Notes: generated by a model from the letters alone, not told the origin. 64,000 nucleotides of DNA from Adiantum capillus-veneris (GCA_014529385.2 CM043963.1:97812912-97876911), one strand, 5' to 3'; positions 37,063-49,512 are shown, counted from the stretch's first letter. Program-made: numbers and translations.

Positions 37063-39522
37063 CCAGTGTTGTTGGTTTTGAAGAAAGACGGATCTTGGAG
37101 AATGTGCATCGATTATAGCGCTCTCAACAAAATCACCATCAAGAACAAATTTCCGATTCGTAGGATCGATGATATACTTGAGAGGTTACGGGGATCCTCG
37201 TGCTTTAACAGGATTGACTTGAAGAGTGGATATCATCAGATAAGGATAGCGCCGAGAGATGTCTACAAGACAGCTTTTCGGACGACTTTTGGGTTATTTG
37301 AGTTTTTGGTGATGCCTTTTGGCTTATCCAATGCTCCTGCGACATTTAACCGGATGATGGATAGGATTTTTCGAGAGTACAGTTGGCACTTTCTTTGACG
37401 ACATCATTGTTTTCTCCAAGAATGAGGCAGAACACAGAGATCATCTCCTTCAAGTCTTTCAGGCATTACGAGATCACACGTTAGTTATTAATGCAAGGAA
37501 AAGTGAATTTTTCCTACCAGAGATACACTTTTTGGGACACATTGTGAGAGCAGCAGGAGTGCAAATGGACCCGGCCAAGATAGAGACTATCCATGATTGG
37601 CCCGATTTGAGGAATGTCCATGAAGTTAGAAGCTTCTTGGGACTGTGTTCGTACTACAAGCGGTTCATACGGAAGTTTGCAGAGGTTGCTTTCCCTTTGC
37701 ATACCTTGACACAGAAAGGAGTACCTTTTTCGTGGGGACCCACAGAGGTGACTGTCTTTCGGACATTGAAAGAGAAATTGACTACGATACCTATTTTGAC
37801 TTTGTCGGACTTGCAAAAGTCATTTGAAGTATATTGTGATGCTTGTGGTCGTAGTCTGGGTGCGGTCTTGATGCAAGAAGGCCATGTCATAGCTTACGAG
37901 AGCCGTTTGCTCTCTAGGCCGGCGATGACAGCACAGATCTATGAGAAAGAGCTTTTGGCGGTTATCCATGCTCTTACTCAGTGGCGGCATTACCTACTCG
38001 GAGCGGATTTTACTGTCTTTACAGACCATCAGAGTTTGCGCTACTTCTTGTCACAGAAGCAACTTTCGGAAAAGCAGATGCGGTGGGCGAACATCTTGTC
38101 ACAGTTCCACTTCCAGATTGTCCATGTGCAGGGACAGAAGAATGTGGTGGCAGATACTTTGTCTCGGAAACCGTTGGTTTTGGCTATTTCCGCAATACAT
38201 CATAGGAGCTTTGAGGATATGGTCGATCAGTATACCACAGATACAGATTTTGATGATATTTTCACACGGCTACGGGATGGGGAGACAATAGTTGGATACC
38301 TTCTTCGGGAAGGCTACTTGATGAAAAAGACTATGTTGTGCGTTACACAGCCGTTGAGGGATAAGGTTATGACTGAATGCCACTGTCTACCTTTTACGGG
38401 TCACCGCGGCATTGCTGCCACCATGAAAGGGGTAGAGAGATATTTCTTTTGGCTGAGACTCAAGAAAGATGTGGAAGAGTTTGTGCGCAGTTGCTTGATA
38501 TGCCAGAAGGTCAAGTTTGACAGGCATAAAGCACAGGGATTGTTACAGCCTTTACCCATATCCACCCGCCCCTGGAAAAGTATTGAAATGGATTTCATTT
38601 TTGATCTCCCGAGAACACAAAATGATCACGATGATTTTCCGATTACATGGTAGTCTGAGACGATTGTCTCCAACAGAGACCCCAGATTTATGAGTTTGTT
38701 TTGGAAGGTGATTTGGGAGAACATTGGCATGCGGTTGCAGTTCTCGTCATCGTTCCACTTGCAGACTGACGGGCAATTTGAGATTGCCAATTCAGTGATT
38801 TTAGATTTATTGAAGTCTTGTATCTCGGATCAAAAGACTCAATGGGAAAAATTTGCTTACAGTAACACGATACACTCTTCGACGGGGAAGACGCCATGTG
38901 AGATTGTTGAAAGTGCTGCGAAGGTTCCATCCTTCCTAAGCACGAAAGATTAGATATTGGAAGCGGATGAATATTCGCGAGATTTGGATATGGCTTTTGC
39001 CAAGGTTCGCGAGACTTTGCAGAAGTCTCAAGAACGACAGTAAAAGGCAGCGGATCGCCATCGTCGCGACTTGAAATTGAAGGAGGATGATTGGGTGCTC
39101 TTACTTTTGAGAAGGCATGCCTACGAAAGAAAAAGGGAAAGGAGAGGCTTTTTCCAAAGCTTAGTATGCGATACTACAGACCTTTCCAGATTACTGAAAA
39201 GATAAATGATGTCTCCTTCCGATTGAAACTGCCAGATACTTGGAGGATTCATAATGCATTGCATGTGAGTCTCTTGAAACCTGTTAAGGGTGATGTGCCT
39301 GATGATGGGGAGCTTGCTGAGCAACCCGAAGTGGAAGAAAACGAGGAGATCCTTGTTCCTGAACAGATTTTGGCACATAACGATACGAATAAAGGTAAAG
39401 TCCGAAGGCGGTTCTTGGTTTAGTTCAAGAACTTTCCTGCATTTGATGCGAAGTGGATGGAGGAGGAGGACCTAGCAGATACTCCTCGGATTGTGAAACT
39501 TTACCTCGATGTTTTGGTTTAG
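37063..39522 (+). mobile_element. Ty3/gypsy chromovirus-like pol remnant E
   Basis: Order RT - RNase H - integrase - C-terminal chromodomain-like region, which is diagnostic of Ty3/gypsy. [48 protein letters not shown]; the catalytic FFDDIIVFS at about 37395 comes after a frameshift. RNase H: FEVYCDACGRSLGAVLMQEG, TDHQSLRYFLSQKQLS, VADTLSRKP. Integrase: zinc finger CHCLPFTGHRG...CLICQ, then EMDFIFDLP with the first catalytic Asp. About 40 residues are missing, after which SNRDPRF and QTDGQFEIAN supply the remaining acidic residues. C-terminus: LPDTWRIHNALHVSLLKP and VRRRFLVQFKNFPAFDAKWM, like a chromodomain. Gag and protease are deleted. Stops at 38651 and 38951 plus frameshifts show it is dead, though RT-RH is the best preserved LTR coding in the window. 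Confidence 0.9.
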
Positions 39523-40108
39523 CATAGTCTACTCCAAACAGAACCCAGAAATTCAGCTTGGCCGAAGATCTGGTGCAGTGGGATGCACAAGAGGGGAGTC
39601 ACTCTGCTCCCTTGTCAACAGATGCCTTGATTTTGATACTGAAGTCACTGATGTCTCTTTGAGCTTTAGGGATACTAAGAGCTAACAGTATTCTGCTGGA
39701 TGACTTTATGAAATGGAATTCCTGATTATGATACTGATTTGTTCTTGACTTCTTGTGAGTGCAAGAACTAATAGACGAAATGACTGCAGCATTTTGGTCT
39801 GATTGATCTCGAATAGACATGGTTGCAATAGGGGTTAGTCAATCGGACATCGATGAGGTCCCTATTGGACCTAGATGTGATTGCTAGCTACATTGCCGAT
39901 AAATCATGGTCTAAGATCCGAATGAATGTTGAATGTCATGTGATGTCCTGTGATGTCGTGTGATGTGACTGTCGATTTCGTACATGTGCTAGATGTGTGT
40001 TCCTAGTACGTAGGTACTAACAGTCAGTGTCTGCTAAGACAGTTTATGGCTTTTGTCGGTTTTGCAGGCGTAATCGCGGTCGATTACAATGCTTTCAAGA
40101 GGGGGGTA

Positions 40109-40650
40109 TGTCACAAAGTGATGACGTGGCGGACAACAGAAACCCACGTACCCTAATTTCTGCCAGAAACCCTAAACTTCCTGCAAACCCTAATTTTCGG
40201 AAATCGAGGAGGCTTTTAAAATTTTTTTAAAAAATATATAAAAATTTTGGGAAAATGATGAGCGACGCGAATCTTGTTTTTTTTTTATAAAAAAAAGAGA
40301 AAAAGACTCTCTAAGAGAGAGAGAGAACTGATGCTTTTTATTTTAAAAGCTTTTGGGGCTCTGCTTTTGGGCATCCCTTGTATCTTTAAACAAGTGGTGA
40401 GGGCCTCACTTCTCAGAGCATCTGGACGCAGAGTCTGAGAGTGAAACCCTAACCGCTCTCTTGTACTTTGATGATTGATTAATACAAAAAGAAATACCGA
40501 AAGGGGCGCCAGTCTTTGGGGCCAATATCTCTAGGCACGGAACTCCGCCGGGCCAGTGCAAATCTATTGTGATCTGTGAATTGTTTTGAGGTGGTTATTT
40601 GGTGTTGTCGCGGTTGATTCTTGACTTGGAGTGTCCAAGTCTGTTACATG
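40109..40650 (+). mobile_element. 3' LTR of gypsy E (right end approximate)
   Basis: It begins TGTCACAAAGTGATGACG immediately after a polypurine tract (AAGAGGGGGGTA, 40097-40108). The start resembles the solo LTR at 44567 (TGTCACGAGGACGTGGCAG). The block AAGAAATACCGAAAGGGGCG at 40489 is shared with LTR family X, so gypsy E and family X are related. No 5' LTR partner is seen at 36-37 kb. Confidence 0.7.
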
Positions 40651-41155
40651 TTCCCTTTTGCTGCCCATTCCATGTGACACATGTGCGCATGTCTTGTCAT
40701 AAGGAATGGGGATTCCTACCTATTCATAATCCCTGTTCCCCGTTCCCATTTTGCGTTCCATGTGATTACGACAAAGAGAGAAGCAAAGAAAAGGAGAAGG
40801 TGCCAGAGGCAGACAAAGGCTCCTCTGGTTTTACCAATTTACAGACACATGGACCCTATTGTTCAGGGCCCACCTCTTGATGTTTCCTTTTCTGCAGCAG
40901 CTATACTACCTGCTTCTCAAGAGCCTGACAAGGCTCCTCATATTTTCTCTACATGTAGCTTCGACAACGATGAAATAGGAGGAGATTTTTCCAGCATTTG
41001 GAGTTCCAAGACATTGAGGACAAGTAGTAATCTTGGTATTTATTGTATATTTAATGGATTTTGAGATCACACATCTGTGGTGATGAGCTGCATGTTTTGT
41101 ACATTATCTTGGGGATTGTGCTCTTGAGATGTTCATTTTCATAGATATTCTTTTC
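40651..41155 (+). other. Unassigned; possible old host exon
   Basis: The frame 40681-41064 has readable text (HMDPIVQGPPLDVSFSAAA, EIGGDFSSIWSSKTLRT) and UTR-like sequence after it, but I do not recognise a family. The segment 40725-40765 (CCCTGTTCCCCGTTCCCATT) resembles the inside of the MITE at 63050, so part may be a degraded MITE. Confidence 0.3.
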
Positions 41156-43812
41156 TAGTAGAGAGAGAGAGAAATGAAATGAAATGAAATGAAATGTTAT
41201 ATTAACGTCTTCAAAAGGCATAGTGACCTATGAGACCAGAAAGTTACAAGGTGGTGGATCTGATACAAAGTCAGAGTAACAAAATAACGTAACAACAGTA
41301 CAAAACAAAGATATATATTATGGGATTCTAGATTGGTCGATGTGAGCTAAAGCCGAAAACGAAGCAAAAATGGGCGACTAGTTGGGATAGTTGAATCACA
41401 AAAGATCTAGCATCGGTCGTTGGCGAATCTCATCAATTTCCTCCATGCTTAGTAGTCTGACCGGGCGTCGTGCATGCCTGGCCATCGTGCTCTGAATCTT
41501 TTGACGTAGCCTCCGTCGATGCTGTGTAGTCCTGCGCAATCGTGGGCGCCTAGATTTCCCCAGTTCAATCGCTCGGTCAATCAATGTGCCTCTGGTGTGA
41601 GACGGGGGGGAGCTCTGCTGTGGGAGTGGCTCTTGCGGCTGTCCCGTGTCTGCTTTGAAGAAGTCTGTAATCCGTCTTTGAGACTGGTTAACCTCGCCAT
41701 TCATTAGGCTCTCTCTGTGTCTGCGCAGCTCGAGCAAGAACAAACCCAAGCATCTTTGATCTTCGTATCCCATTACTCTTGAGAGTGGTCCAAAACCCTC
41801 TCTGAACAAGCAATGGAAGCGGCCTCGTATCTCGTAGTAGACGGGGCAGCGGCATGTATAATGCAGCTCTGTCTCAGGTTCCATGTCACACAAGGAGCAT
41901 GTCCTGGCCTCTATTGGTACTCCGCTGTATCTCCCAGTTTCAATCCGCAGTTGGTGAGACGATGTGCGTAACTGGCCAATAGCACACCGTATCCCATGAG
42001 ACAGGTGGGTATCCATGTATCTGGGTCTCATCACAAAACCATCTTCCGTAAGCTAGAGAAGGTGGTCTCTGTAGAAAGCCATCTTCGTGCCCAGTTCTTG
42101 TGGTGGTTGTATCCATGTCCTCCTGGTGTCTAGCTAGGTCAGGTCTTGGTGGATGAGCTTGGTGATCTCCGACTGTGTAAGAATGAGAGATGGTGCATCC
42201 AATGAGTACTGGAATGGTGGCAGCCTGTCTATGCTGAACCAATGCGCCTGAAACCATGATGTCATCTCCCCATACCAACATGTTGTATCTCCTTGTATGG
42301 CTAACTGTTGAGAGGACTCAAGTGCTATGCGAGCATATCTGTCTCTGGAAAGTTCCCATGTGCGGTTTATGAAGGAGACTGATTTGGTGAGCGCCTCTAC
42401 CACTAGTGGGGGGACCGCTAGCTCTGCTCGAATAATGGCCCGTGGTACTGATGCCTTGGCTCTAATGAGCCGCGAGATCATAGAGACGAGAGGTTTCTCC
42501 ATGTTCCCCCATCCGTCTGTGCGACCCGGCCTCCCGTGGTGATGCAATGAAGGTCCCCATATCTCAGCCCCATAGAGCAATGCTGAGGCCACCAAGGTGT
42601 CAAAGAGCCAGAGCTTCGTCCGGGGTTCCTGAAACTGAACCTGCGAACACATCCTCTCCAATCTACCCAATGTTGCGTGGGCTCTAGTCAGTCTGGTCTC
42701 TACTACTCTTGTGAGTGAGAATGTGGGTCCAGTAAAAACCACTCCAAGGTAAGTGTAAGCGTCCGTGTACTCCACAATCTCCTGGCCATATGTGAATGTA
42801 GGTGCTGATTTCCTGATCCACTGTGGGGTGGTATTAAACACCATAACCTTGGTTTTACCAAGGTTGACAGACAAACCGCTTTCGTGAGCAAACGTATGCA
42901 AAGCATCCAATTGGCGTTGCATTCCCTCTGGGGATTCGGAGATCAACACAATATCGTCCGCATATAACAAAAGTGGAATCCATGTCCCTGCCAACTGTGC
43001 ACCTTTATCCCCGTCCCTATCAATGTAGTCAGAAACCTCATCCACATACATACCGAAAAGAGTAGGAGAGAGCGGGCAACCCTGCTTCACCCCAATAGTG
43101 GAGTGAACCGGTATTTAGAGTCCCTCCGGGGTGCGTACATGCCCTACTACTGATCTATATAATGCCATGATCCCCCAAATGAGCTCTGTGGGTACTCCCA
43201 TTTCCTGTAATCTGCGCATCAATCTAGCTCTGGGTACTGTGTCAAACGCTTTGCGGAAGTCCACAAAGCTGCAGTAGATCCGTCTCCCATGAGATCTGCC
43301 TTCCTCCATGATGGCCCTGAGTGTCAAGATGTGGTCAAGAGTAGAGAAGCCTCTCCTGAACCCTGCCTGCCCAGTTGCACGCAATCCTTCCCTCTCTGCC
43401 CATCTACTCAGCTGTTGCTCAAGAATGGACGCATGCAATCTTGCCAGTGTGTGCCCAATCATAATAGTGCGATAATTCCCATGCTCCATGGGGTCTCCTG
43501 ATTTGAAGATAGGTACGATCGTAGATAGGCTCCAAGTGTCCGGTAGGCCCTCACACATGGCACGGTTAAACATAACTGCTAGAAGCTCTGCTAGTAAGTC
43601 TTTGGCATGCATGAAATGCTCAGCGACTAGGCCCTCATGATCATATGCTCTCCCAATCTTCATCCTGTCAATAGCTTTCTTCACCATTTCAGCAGTGAAA
43701 AAGACACGTGTGTGGGCATGGGTCAGGGGGGTTGGGGAGGGGCGGCTGTCCAGGTACTATGTACAAAGATGATGCGTACTGACCCCAGATCTCTGTGGAG
43801 GAAATAGAAGAA

Positions 43813-43815
<3 letters not shown>

Positions 43816-43858
<43 letters not shown>
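43816..43858. repeat. Poly-G tract in the EN-RT linker of Lf-b
   Basis: 43 G residues (poly-C in LINE sense) at the position where Lf-d has only CCCCTCCCCC. Lf-e has 34 C at the same position. Confidence 0.95.
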
Positions 43859-43859
<1 letters not shown>

Positions 43860-44566
43860 CCTGACTCAAGAATAGCTGATATAGATCCTGCTCGAGTCGA
43901 GCCAAAAAAGCCCTCTTCTTCCGCCGCACTAGGCGTCGGAAGTCCATCTGTGACTGTTTGTGAGTGACGTCCCCCAACAGCACCTCCCTCTGAAGTCTGG
44001 CACTAGTCTGGCAGCACTCCTCATCGTACCAGCTGTTCTGAGGCATGCTCCCAGATCGGCGGCTCTGCTCAGGCTGGGTGTGTGGGTATGCTTCTGCTGC
44101 TGCCTCATGTAATCTCTGTGTCAGTATAGTAGTTAGCTCCTCCAGAGGTCGCCCTGGGTCCTCAGTGCATAGGCGTCTGTAGATTCCGTCCATGTATACA
44201 AAGTCCGTCTCCCTTGTGAATATGTAGCGAGTAGGGGCTGCCACTCATGGCGTGTGTGCTACACTGAACTGGAAGGAGATGGTCATTGACACCAGAGCAT
44301 GATCCACTGCCACCCCGACCGGTCTGTGCCCAACTGTAAGATCCTGGATACTAGAGATGAGATTCGGTTGTGCCATGACATAGTCCACCATGCTGGCTCC
44401 ATGTCTGTGTGGGAAGCATGTAAAACCTCCCGCAGCAGGAAATCTCTGTAGGCCGTTCAAGATGGCCAATCCATGTGCACTGCCCATGTCTATCAGGTGT
44501 CACCCATTCTCAGTATATTACATAACGTGTGATAGTCTGGAAAGGCCCGTTTCTGCCACATCTATC

Positions 44567-46047
44567 TGTCACGAGGACGTGGCAGTTAATAACCATGTCA
44601 CAGAGATGTGGCAACTGCTAACCTTGGTTGTTGGTTTCTTTCCAATGGGGTTTATTTTATTTGTTTTGAGACCCTCTTCTTGAAGTAGCAAACGGTCGGA
44701 CATTGTATGGCCAATGTGAACGGTAGATTCACCCGCAGACGGGAAGTGGTCGGCACTGGAATTCGTATGGTAAGAGGATGTCTAGGCTCAGAGCAAGATC
44801 ATATAGGTCCCCCCGTCGCACTTAGCAAGTTGGTGGATACTAGGAAGTGAACTCAATTAAGGCGTAAAGTCAAGGTGGGACTACCAACAAAAAGTATTCG
44901 ACAGTTGGGCCACATTGCATTTTTGGATGCGGTCCCAATGAGGATAGATGGTCAGAAGACCAGTGGGAGCCCAACGGAAGCATCTCCTAAAATCTAGGGA
45001 ACTGCTATTTTGGGCCACGAAATGTGTTCGCGTCATTACCTTCGGTATGACTAGGGGAACACTTTACAACTCTACCGCGAAGTCAACTGACGCACCAGTT
45101 GAGATATTTTTAGCAGGGAAAGCCCAAACTCGGAAACTGGGCGACGTGTCAGCTTGTGAGCGATTCTGCCACTCTGGGAGGCAAAAACGAGCTGCATATC
45201 AACAAAGGGGGCACCATTTTCAGCCACAGGCGGATTGCAATAGGTACAGAAGCTATGGAATGCTTACCTTGCCCTCTATGCACAGTATGGTGACGGGAGT
45301 GATGCCCCGCACGCTACATACTGCTCTCTTTCTCCCCTACGTGCAGTTATGTGATGCCCCACAAGAGGGCTACTCATTTGACTGATGTACAGTTGTGTGG
45401 GTTCATGCTTTTGTGCTGAGGAAAGAGCCTCCTTGAGCAGGAACAGGGGTAGCTAACTGCTGCTCCAAAGCAGGCACTGGTGAGGGTCATAACCTCACCG
45501 TACAGGTGCGAAATCAGCGCTGTGTATGCGCTATAATTTGACTGTTTTTCAGCCATACGGACGCCAGGATCATTGGGAATCGTGCCCCACTGGCAAAGGA
45601 CAATTAGGGGACTGTTTGGGGCTGAAAACAGGGCAAAAACCAGTAAATACAGCGTGCTGAATTTACTGTTTTTGGACAGGAATCAGAGGGTATACGACAG
45701 TGCAAGCGAGTTCGAGCAGGGGAATTGGTTTCGCGCAAGTTTTGGGGCTGTTATGCTGCCGAAATTTGGCCAAATCAAATGGTATCTAGGTGGATACACG
45801 TGAAGGATTCCCAGGACCTTACCTTGTAATTTACCCTCCTAAAGAATAAAGAAATACCAAAAGGGGCGCCAATTTTGGGGCCTACAGGTTGTCGGCGTCT
45901 GCTCGGAGCATTCTAGCTTCCGAGCCGTGTGTGTATTCAAGTGTTAACTCCCGTCGCAGGTTCTCTTTGCAAAGTGCTCTGTGTGTGTGTTTAAAGTAAA
46001 GAATTTCGGGTGAAAGCCAACGCCTACCGCCCTACGGGCCGGTTTCA
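44567..46047 (+). mobile_element. Solo LTR (family X) inserted in Lf-b
   Basis: A 1481-bp segment begins TGTCACGAGGACGTGGC and ends CGGGCCGGTTTCA, so it has TG...CA ends. It is flanked by a perfect 5-bp duplication CTATC (44562-44566, 46048-46052). It contains the family's AATAAAGAAATACC block near 45846. No internal region or second LTR is attached, so it is a solo LTR left by recombination between two LTRs. Removing it and one CTATC restores the alignment of the LINE endonuclease. Its R/U5 block suggests a Ty3/gypsy relative of element E. Confidence 0.9.
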
Positions 46048-47490
46048 CTATCTCTCTTAGCATCTCCTTTGAAGTATCATAAAACACTGCCTGGTGATGG
46101 GCAGTCCTAGCATTGAAGTCCCGAGGATGATAATGTCACCGTCCCTAGAGAACTCCCATATGTCATCATCCAAAATAGAGAAAGGGGACTGTCCTCTGGG
46201 TGGTGCATAAACTGATGTACTCCGGGGGAAGTAACAAATAGCTAGATAGAGGTATCTGTCTGTCTCTGCTTTCAGTCTCACCCACATGTACCTAGCCTGC
46301 TCGTCCCTGCGGGCTATATGTATCAGTGGTGGCTGCAGATCCTCTCTAAATAACACTGCCACTCCTCCCGGGCCCCGCCCTCTGTGCTCTAAGCGTGTCT
46401 CCTGTCTGTAGGCTGTCTCCAACCTGTATCCACTGATGTGAGGCATGGATTGCCCAGGGGCCTGGTGTGTCTCAGAGTAGAAGATGATGTCTCTTCCAGT
46501 AAAGCTGTCCTCAAAAGCACCCACATCAAGACGCATAGATCCATTGCAATTCCAGGCAGCTACTTTGAGTGTGGTCCCATAAGTCTCGCACCGTCATGTG
46601 GAGCGTCGCTCAAGTATTACCACTTTTCCGTCTCGGTAAAAAGCGATCTTGCCTTTTCCCCTTGCCGCTCTAATCTCCGGCATTACTTCCTGCATATGAG
46701 CGATCTGCGAGAGGGTGAGATCATCCCCGAGAAAGATGCCAATCTCTTTAAGAGTTGGTCTTTTCTTCAAGAATGACTTCTTTGCTTCCATGGAGGGAAA
46801 ACGGAGGATGAGTGCTCTTTCTTTTGAGGTTTCTCCACTGCCTCCATTTTTCTTTATGTTGCCCCCTCTCCATGCCCTTGTGTGTGTCGGCTCATGAATC
46901 CCCATCAAGGCTGTGAGTTCTTTTACTTCTTCGTCCACATTGCCTTTGTCTTTAAGACCGCAAATTCTCACATGTAAAGCGCGCACCCTTCTCCTCTGCT
47001 CCTCCTCTAGTGTCTGGTTAATGATGTTGTTGGGTGTGGACGTGGGTGTTATCTCCTTGTCTTTTCCTTTCTTGGCCACCTTTATCCATTTCTCGGCTTC
47101 GTCCGCCTTCTGTTGGGTTTTGGTAAGAACATCCACCCAAGAAGTCGTCATTTCTTTGTGCTATTCTTCTCCCTCTTTGATGGCCCGTACTTGTTCCTTG
47201 ATCGTGTTGATTTCTTCGATTACTGAGGGTTGCAGTTCGCCCTCTTCCAGTGTGTTTCTTGATCGGGCTTCGGCGAGTTCTTTCTTGAGTGACACGATCT
47301 CTTCCTCTTGGGTCATCACTCGGTCTTCCAGCGTGCTTATTTTGCTCTCTTGGATCAGCACACGTCCTTCGAGTATGTTTATTGTGCCCAGAGATTGCGG
47401 TTCAGCTTGGTAATGGTCTCCGTCATTTCCTCTTGACATTTTTGAATGGCATTCTCTAGGGGGTCGGCTTTATCGTTCGTCTTCCTCATG

Positions 47491-47930
47491 CTTGATCGCC
47501 GTCCGCAAGGGGGTTAGATGTACGTGTGCACCCACCCTAGCAGCGGGCGCCGCAGTTGGGCGTGTGGGGGGGAGTCGCTAGATGCACGTGTGCACCCACC
47601 CTAGCGGCGGTCTCGGCGAGTGGTGGAGCGCGAGGCGGTACGGCCCGGGGGAGATAGCGGTAGTTACAGATTGGAGAGAGAGAGAGGGGGGAGGGGGGAG
47701 TATGGTAGATAGAGTGGGGGGAAGGGGTGCGGGCGAGTAAAAAATAATAATAATAATAATAAATAAATAAATTCCCTACGCGTAGAGGATAGACATCCTA
47801 CGCGTGAAAGAAAAAGGGGGGGGAGGGGCAGGTGGGGGGGGAGACAATCTACGCGTAGGAGAGGGGGGGGAGACATACTACGCGTAGAGAATGATGGCAC
47901 ATACTACGCGTAAAGAATGGGGGCTAGGGC
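47491..47930 (-). repeat. Sequence upstream of Lf-b ORF1: 64-bp repeats and TACGCGTA cluster
   Basis: Two copies of a GC-rich unit start at 47515 and 47579 (TAGATGYACGTGTGCACCCA). Five TACGCG motifs, mostly the palindrome CTACGCGTAG, lie at about 47775-47912 between G-rich stretches, with (AAT)n near 47745. The place immediately 5' of ORF1 suggests a LINE promoter region, but no other Lf copy in the window keeps this part, so that is inference. Confidence 0.5.
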
Positions 47931-49462
47931 AACGTGCACCTTGGTTGTTGGTTTCTTTCCAATCGGGTTTATTTTATTTGTTTTGAGGCCCTCTTTTTGA
48001 AGTAGCAAACGGTCGGACATTGTATGGCTAATGTGAACCGTACATTCACCCGCAGACGGAAAGTGGTCGGCACTGGAATTCATATGGTAAGAAGATGTCT
48101 AGGCTCACAGCAAGATCATATAGGTCCCCCCGTCGCACTTAATAAGTTGGTGGATACTAGGAAGTGAACTCAATTAAGGCGTAAAGTCAAGGTGGGACTA
48201 CCAACTGAAAGTATCCAATACTTGGGCCACATTGCACTTTTGGATGCGGTCCCAATGAGGATAGATGGTCAGAAGATCAGTGGGAGCCCAACGGAAGCAT
48301 CTCCTAAAATTAAGGGAACTGCTATTTTGGGCCGTGAAATGTGTTCGCGTCATTACCTCCGGTATGACTAGGGGAACATTTTACAACTCTGCCGCGAAGT
48401 CAACTAGGCAACCGGTCAGGATATTTTTAAGCGGCGAACCCGAAACGGGAAAATGCTTGAAAATGCGCCAAGTGGCAAATTCTCATGCACTTGCCTCTTG
48501 CAGAAAAATGGGCGCTGATTTTTAAGCTGGGAGAGGCCTCATTATGCAAGCTGTCACCTCACAGGTTAAGAGCTATGGAGTGCTTCCTTTCCCTCTTATG
48601 TACAATGCGGTGCCAAGAGTGATGCCCTGCACGCTACGCGCTGCCCTCTCTCCCCCCTACGAGCAGTATGTTATGCCCCACTAGTGGGCTTTTCATTTGA
48701 CCAATTTACAGCTATGTGGGTTCATGCGCGATTGCCGAGGCAAGAGCCTCTTGCACAGGTATTGGATTAGCTAGCGGCTAATCCCCCGCTGGTACAGGTG
48801 AATTCGGAGAGGTTTCACGCCAGAAATCTCGTCCGATTCGAAGGGCAAGTAGCCCTACAGGTGCGGGAGCTCGAGGTCTTGCTACTGATGCAACCGGCAC
48901 GTGAAACGGAGCCCAAAACAGGGAATTACAGCCTGCTGTGTATTTTTTCAGGTTTAGGGTTTCGGCCCTAAACGGACCCTAATACCCCTAGGAGGTTCGG
49001 GGATGCAAGGGGACCGCTGCACAGGTGAACTGGCGCATTTTCGAGGCAGAAAACAGAGAATTCAGCGTGCTGCAGATTCTCGCCAGGTTTTGCAAAGTGT
49101 CCGTATGCGTCGGGAAAGTCACCTATTGTGTGGGGATACTGACTGTGAAGCGTCCTAGTACAATTATGCTGCCGAAATCCGGCCAGAACACGTGTTTCTT
49201 CACCTAGATTGTGCGGGGCAGCTTGTGGGAGATCACAGGTTTTATTCCCTTTGATAATGAATAAAGAAATACCGAAAGGGGCGCCAATTTTGGGGCCTAC
49301 AGGTTGTCGGTGTCTGCTCGGAGCATTCTAGCTTCCGAGCCGTGTGTGTGATTAAGTGTTAATTCCCGTTACAGGTCTCCTTTGCAAAGTGCTCTGTGTG
49401 TGTGTCTAAAGTAAAGAATTTCGGGTGAAAGCCAACGCCTACCGCCCTACGGGCCGGTTGCA
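47931..49462 (+). mobile_element. LTR family X, second large copy (left end lost)
   Basis: It matches the solo LTR at 44567-46047 from base ~45 of that copy to the end (CTACGGGCCGGTTGCA), in the same orientation. The first ~45 bases are replaced by the sequence upstream of Lf-b. The AATAAAGAAATACCGAAAGG block is at 49259. The right end is followed by poly-G, so no target duplication can be read. Confidence 0.8.

Positions 49463-49512
<50 letters not shown>

Larger units (their letters stand above)
41171..47490 (-). mobile_element. LINE family Lf, copy b (nearly full length, split by a solo LTR)
   Basis: Read on the minus strand. ORF1 begins with ATG at 47487 (MRKTNDKADPLENAIQKC, then a shift), continues as a coiled coil (TLEDRVMTQEEEIVSLKKEL) and ends ...KVVILERRST at about 46594. 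ORF2 starts near 46536 (MRLDVGAFEDSF) with endonuclease; at 46047 a solo LTR interrupts it, and it resumes at 44566. The RT at 43687-42134 has FVDFRKAFD, KQGCPLSPTLF and LLYADDIVLIS. The C-terminal finger CSLCDMEPETELHYTCRC is near 41900, and the product ends around 41400. The 3' UTR ends in (CATTT)n abutting CT repeats at 41171. Stops, shifts and a 43-G run in the EN-RT linker disable it. With the LTR removed it is about 4.8 kb. Confidence 0.9.

Noticed and set aside
48265-48525. Small frame sharing text with 44948-45385
   Set aside because: Both are the same part of LTR family X; shared text reflects LTR homology, not a gene.
44567-49462. The two family X LTRs as the pair of one element
   Set aside because: The left one has its own perfect CTATC duplication inside the LINE, and the sequence between them is LINE, so they are separate events.
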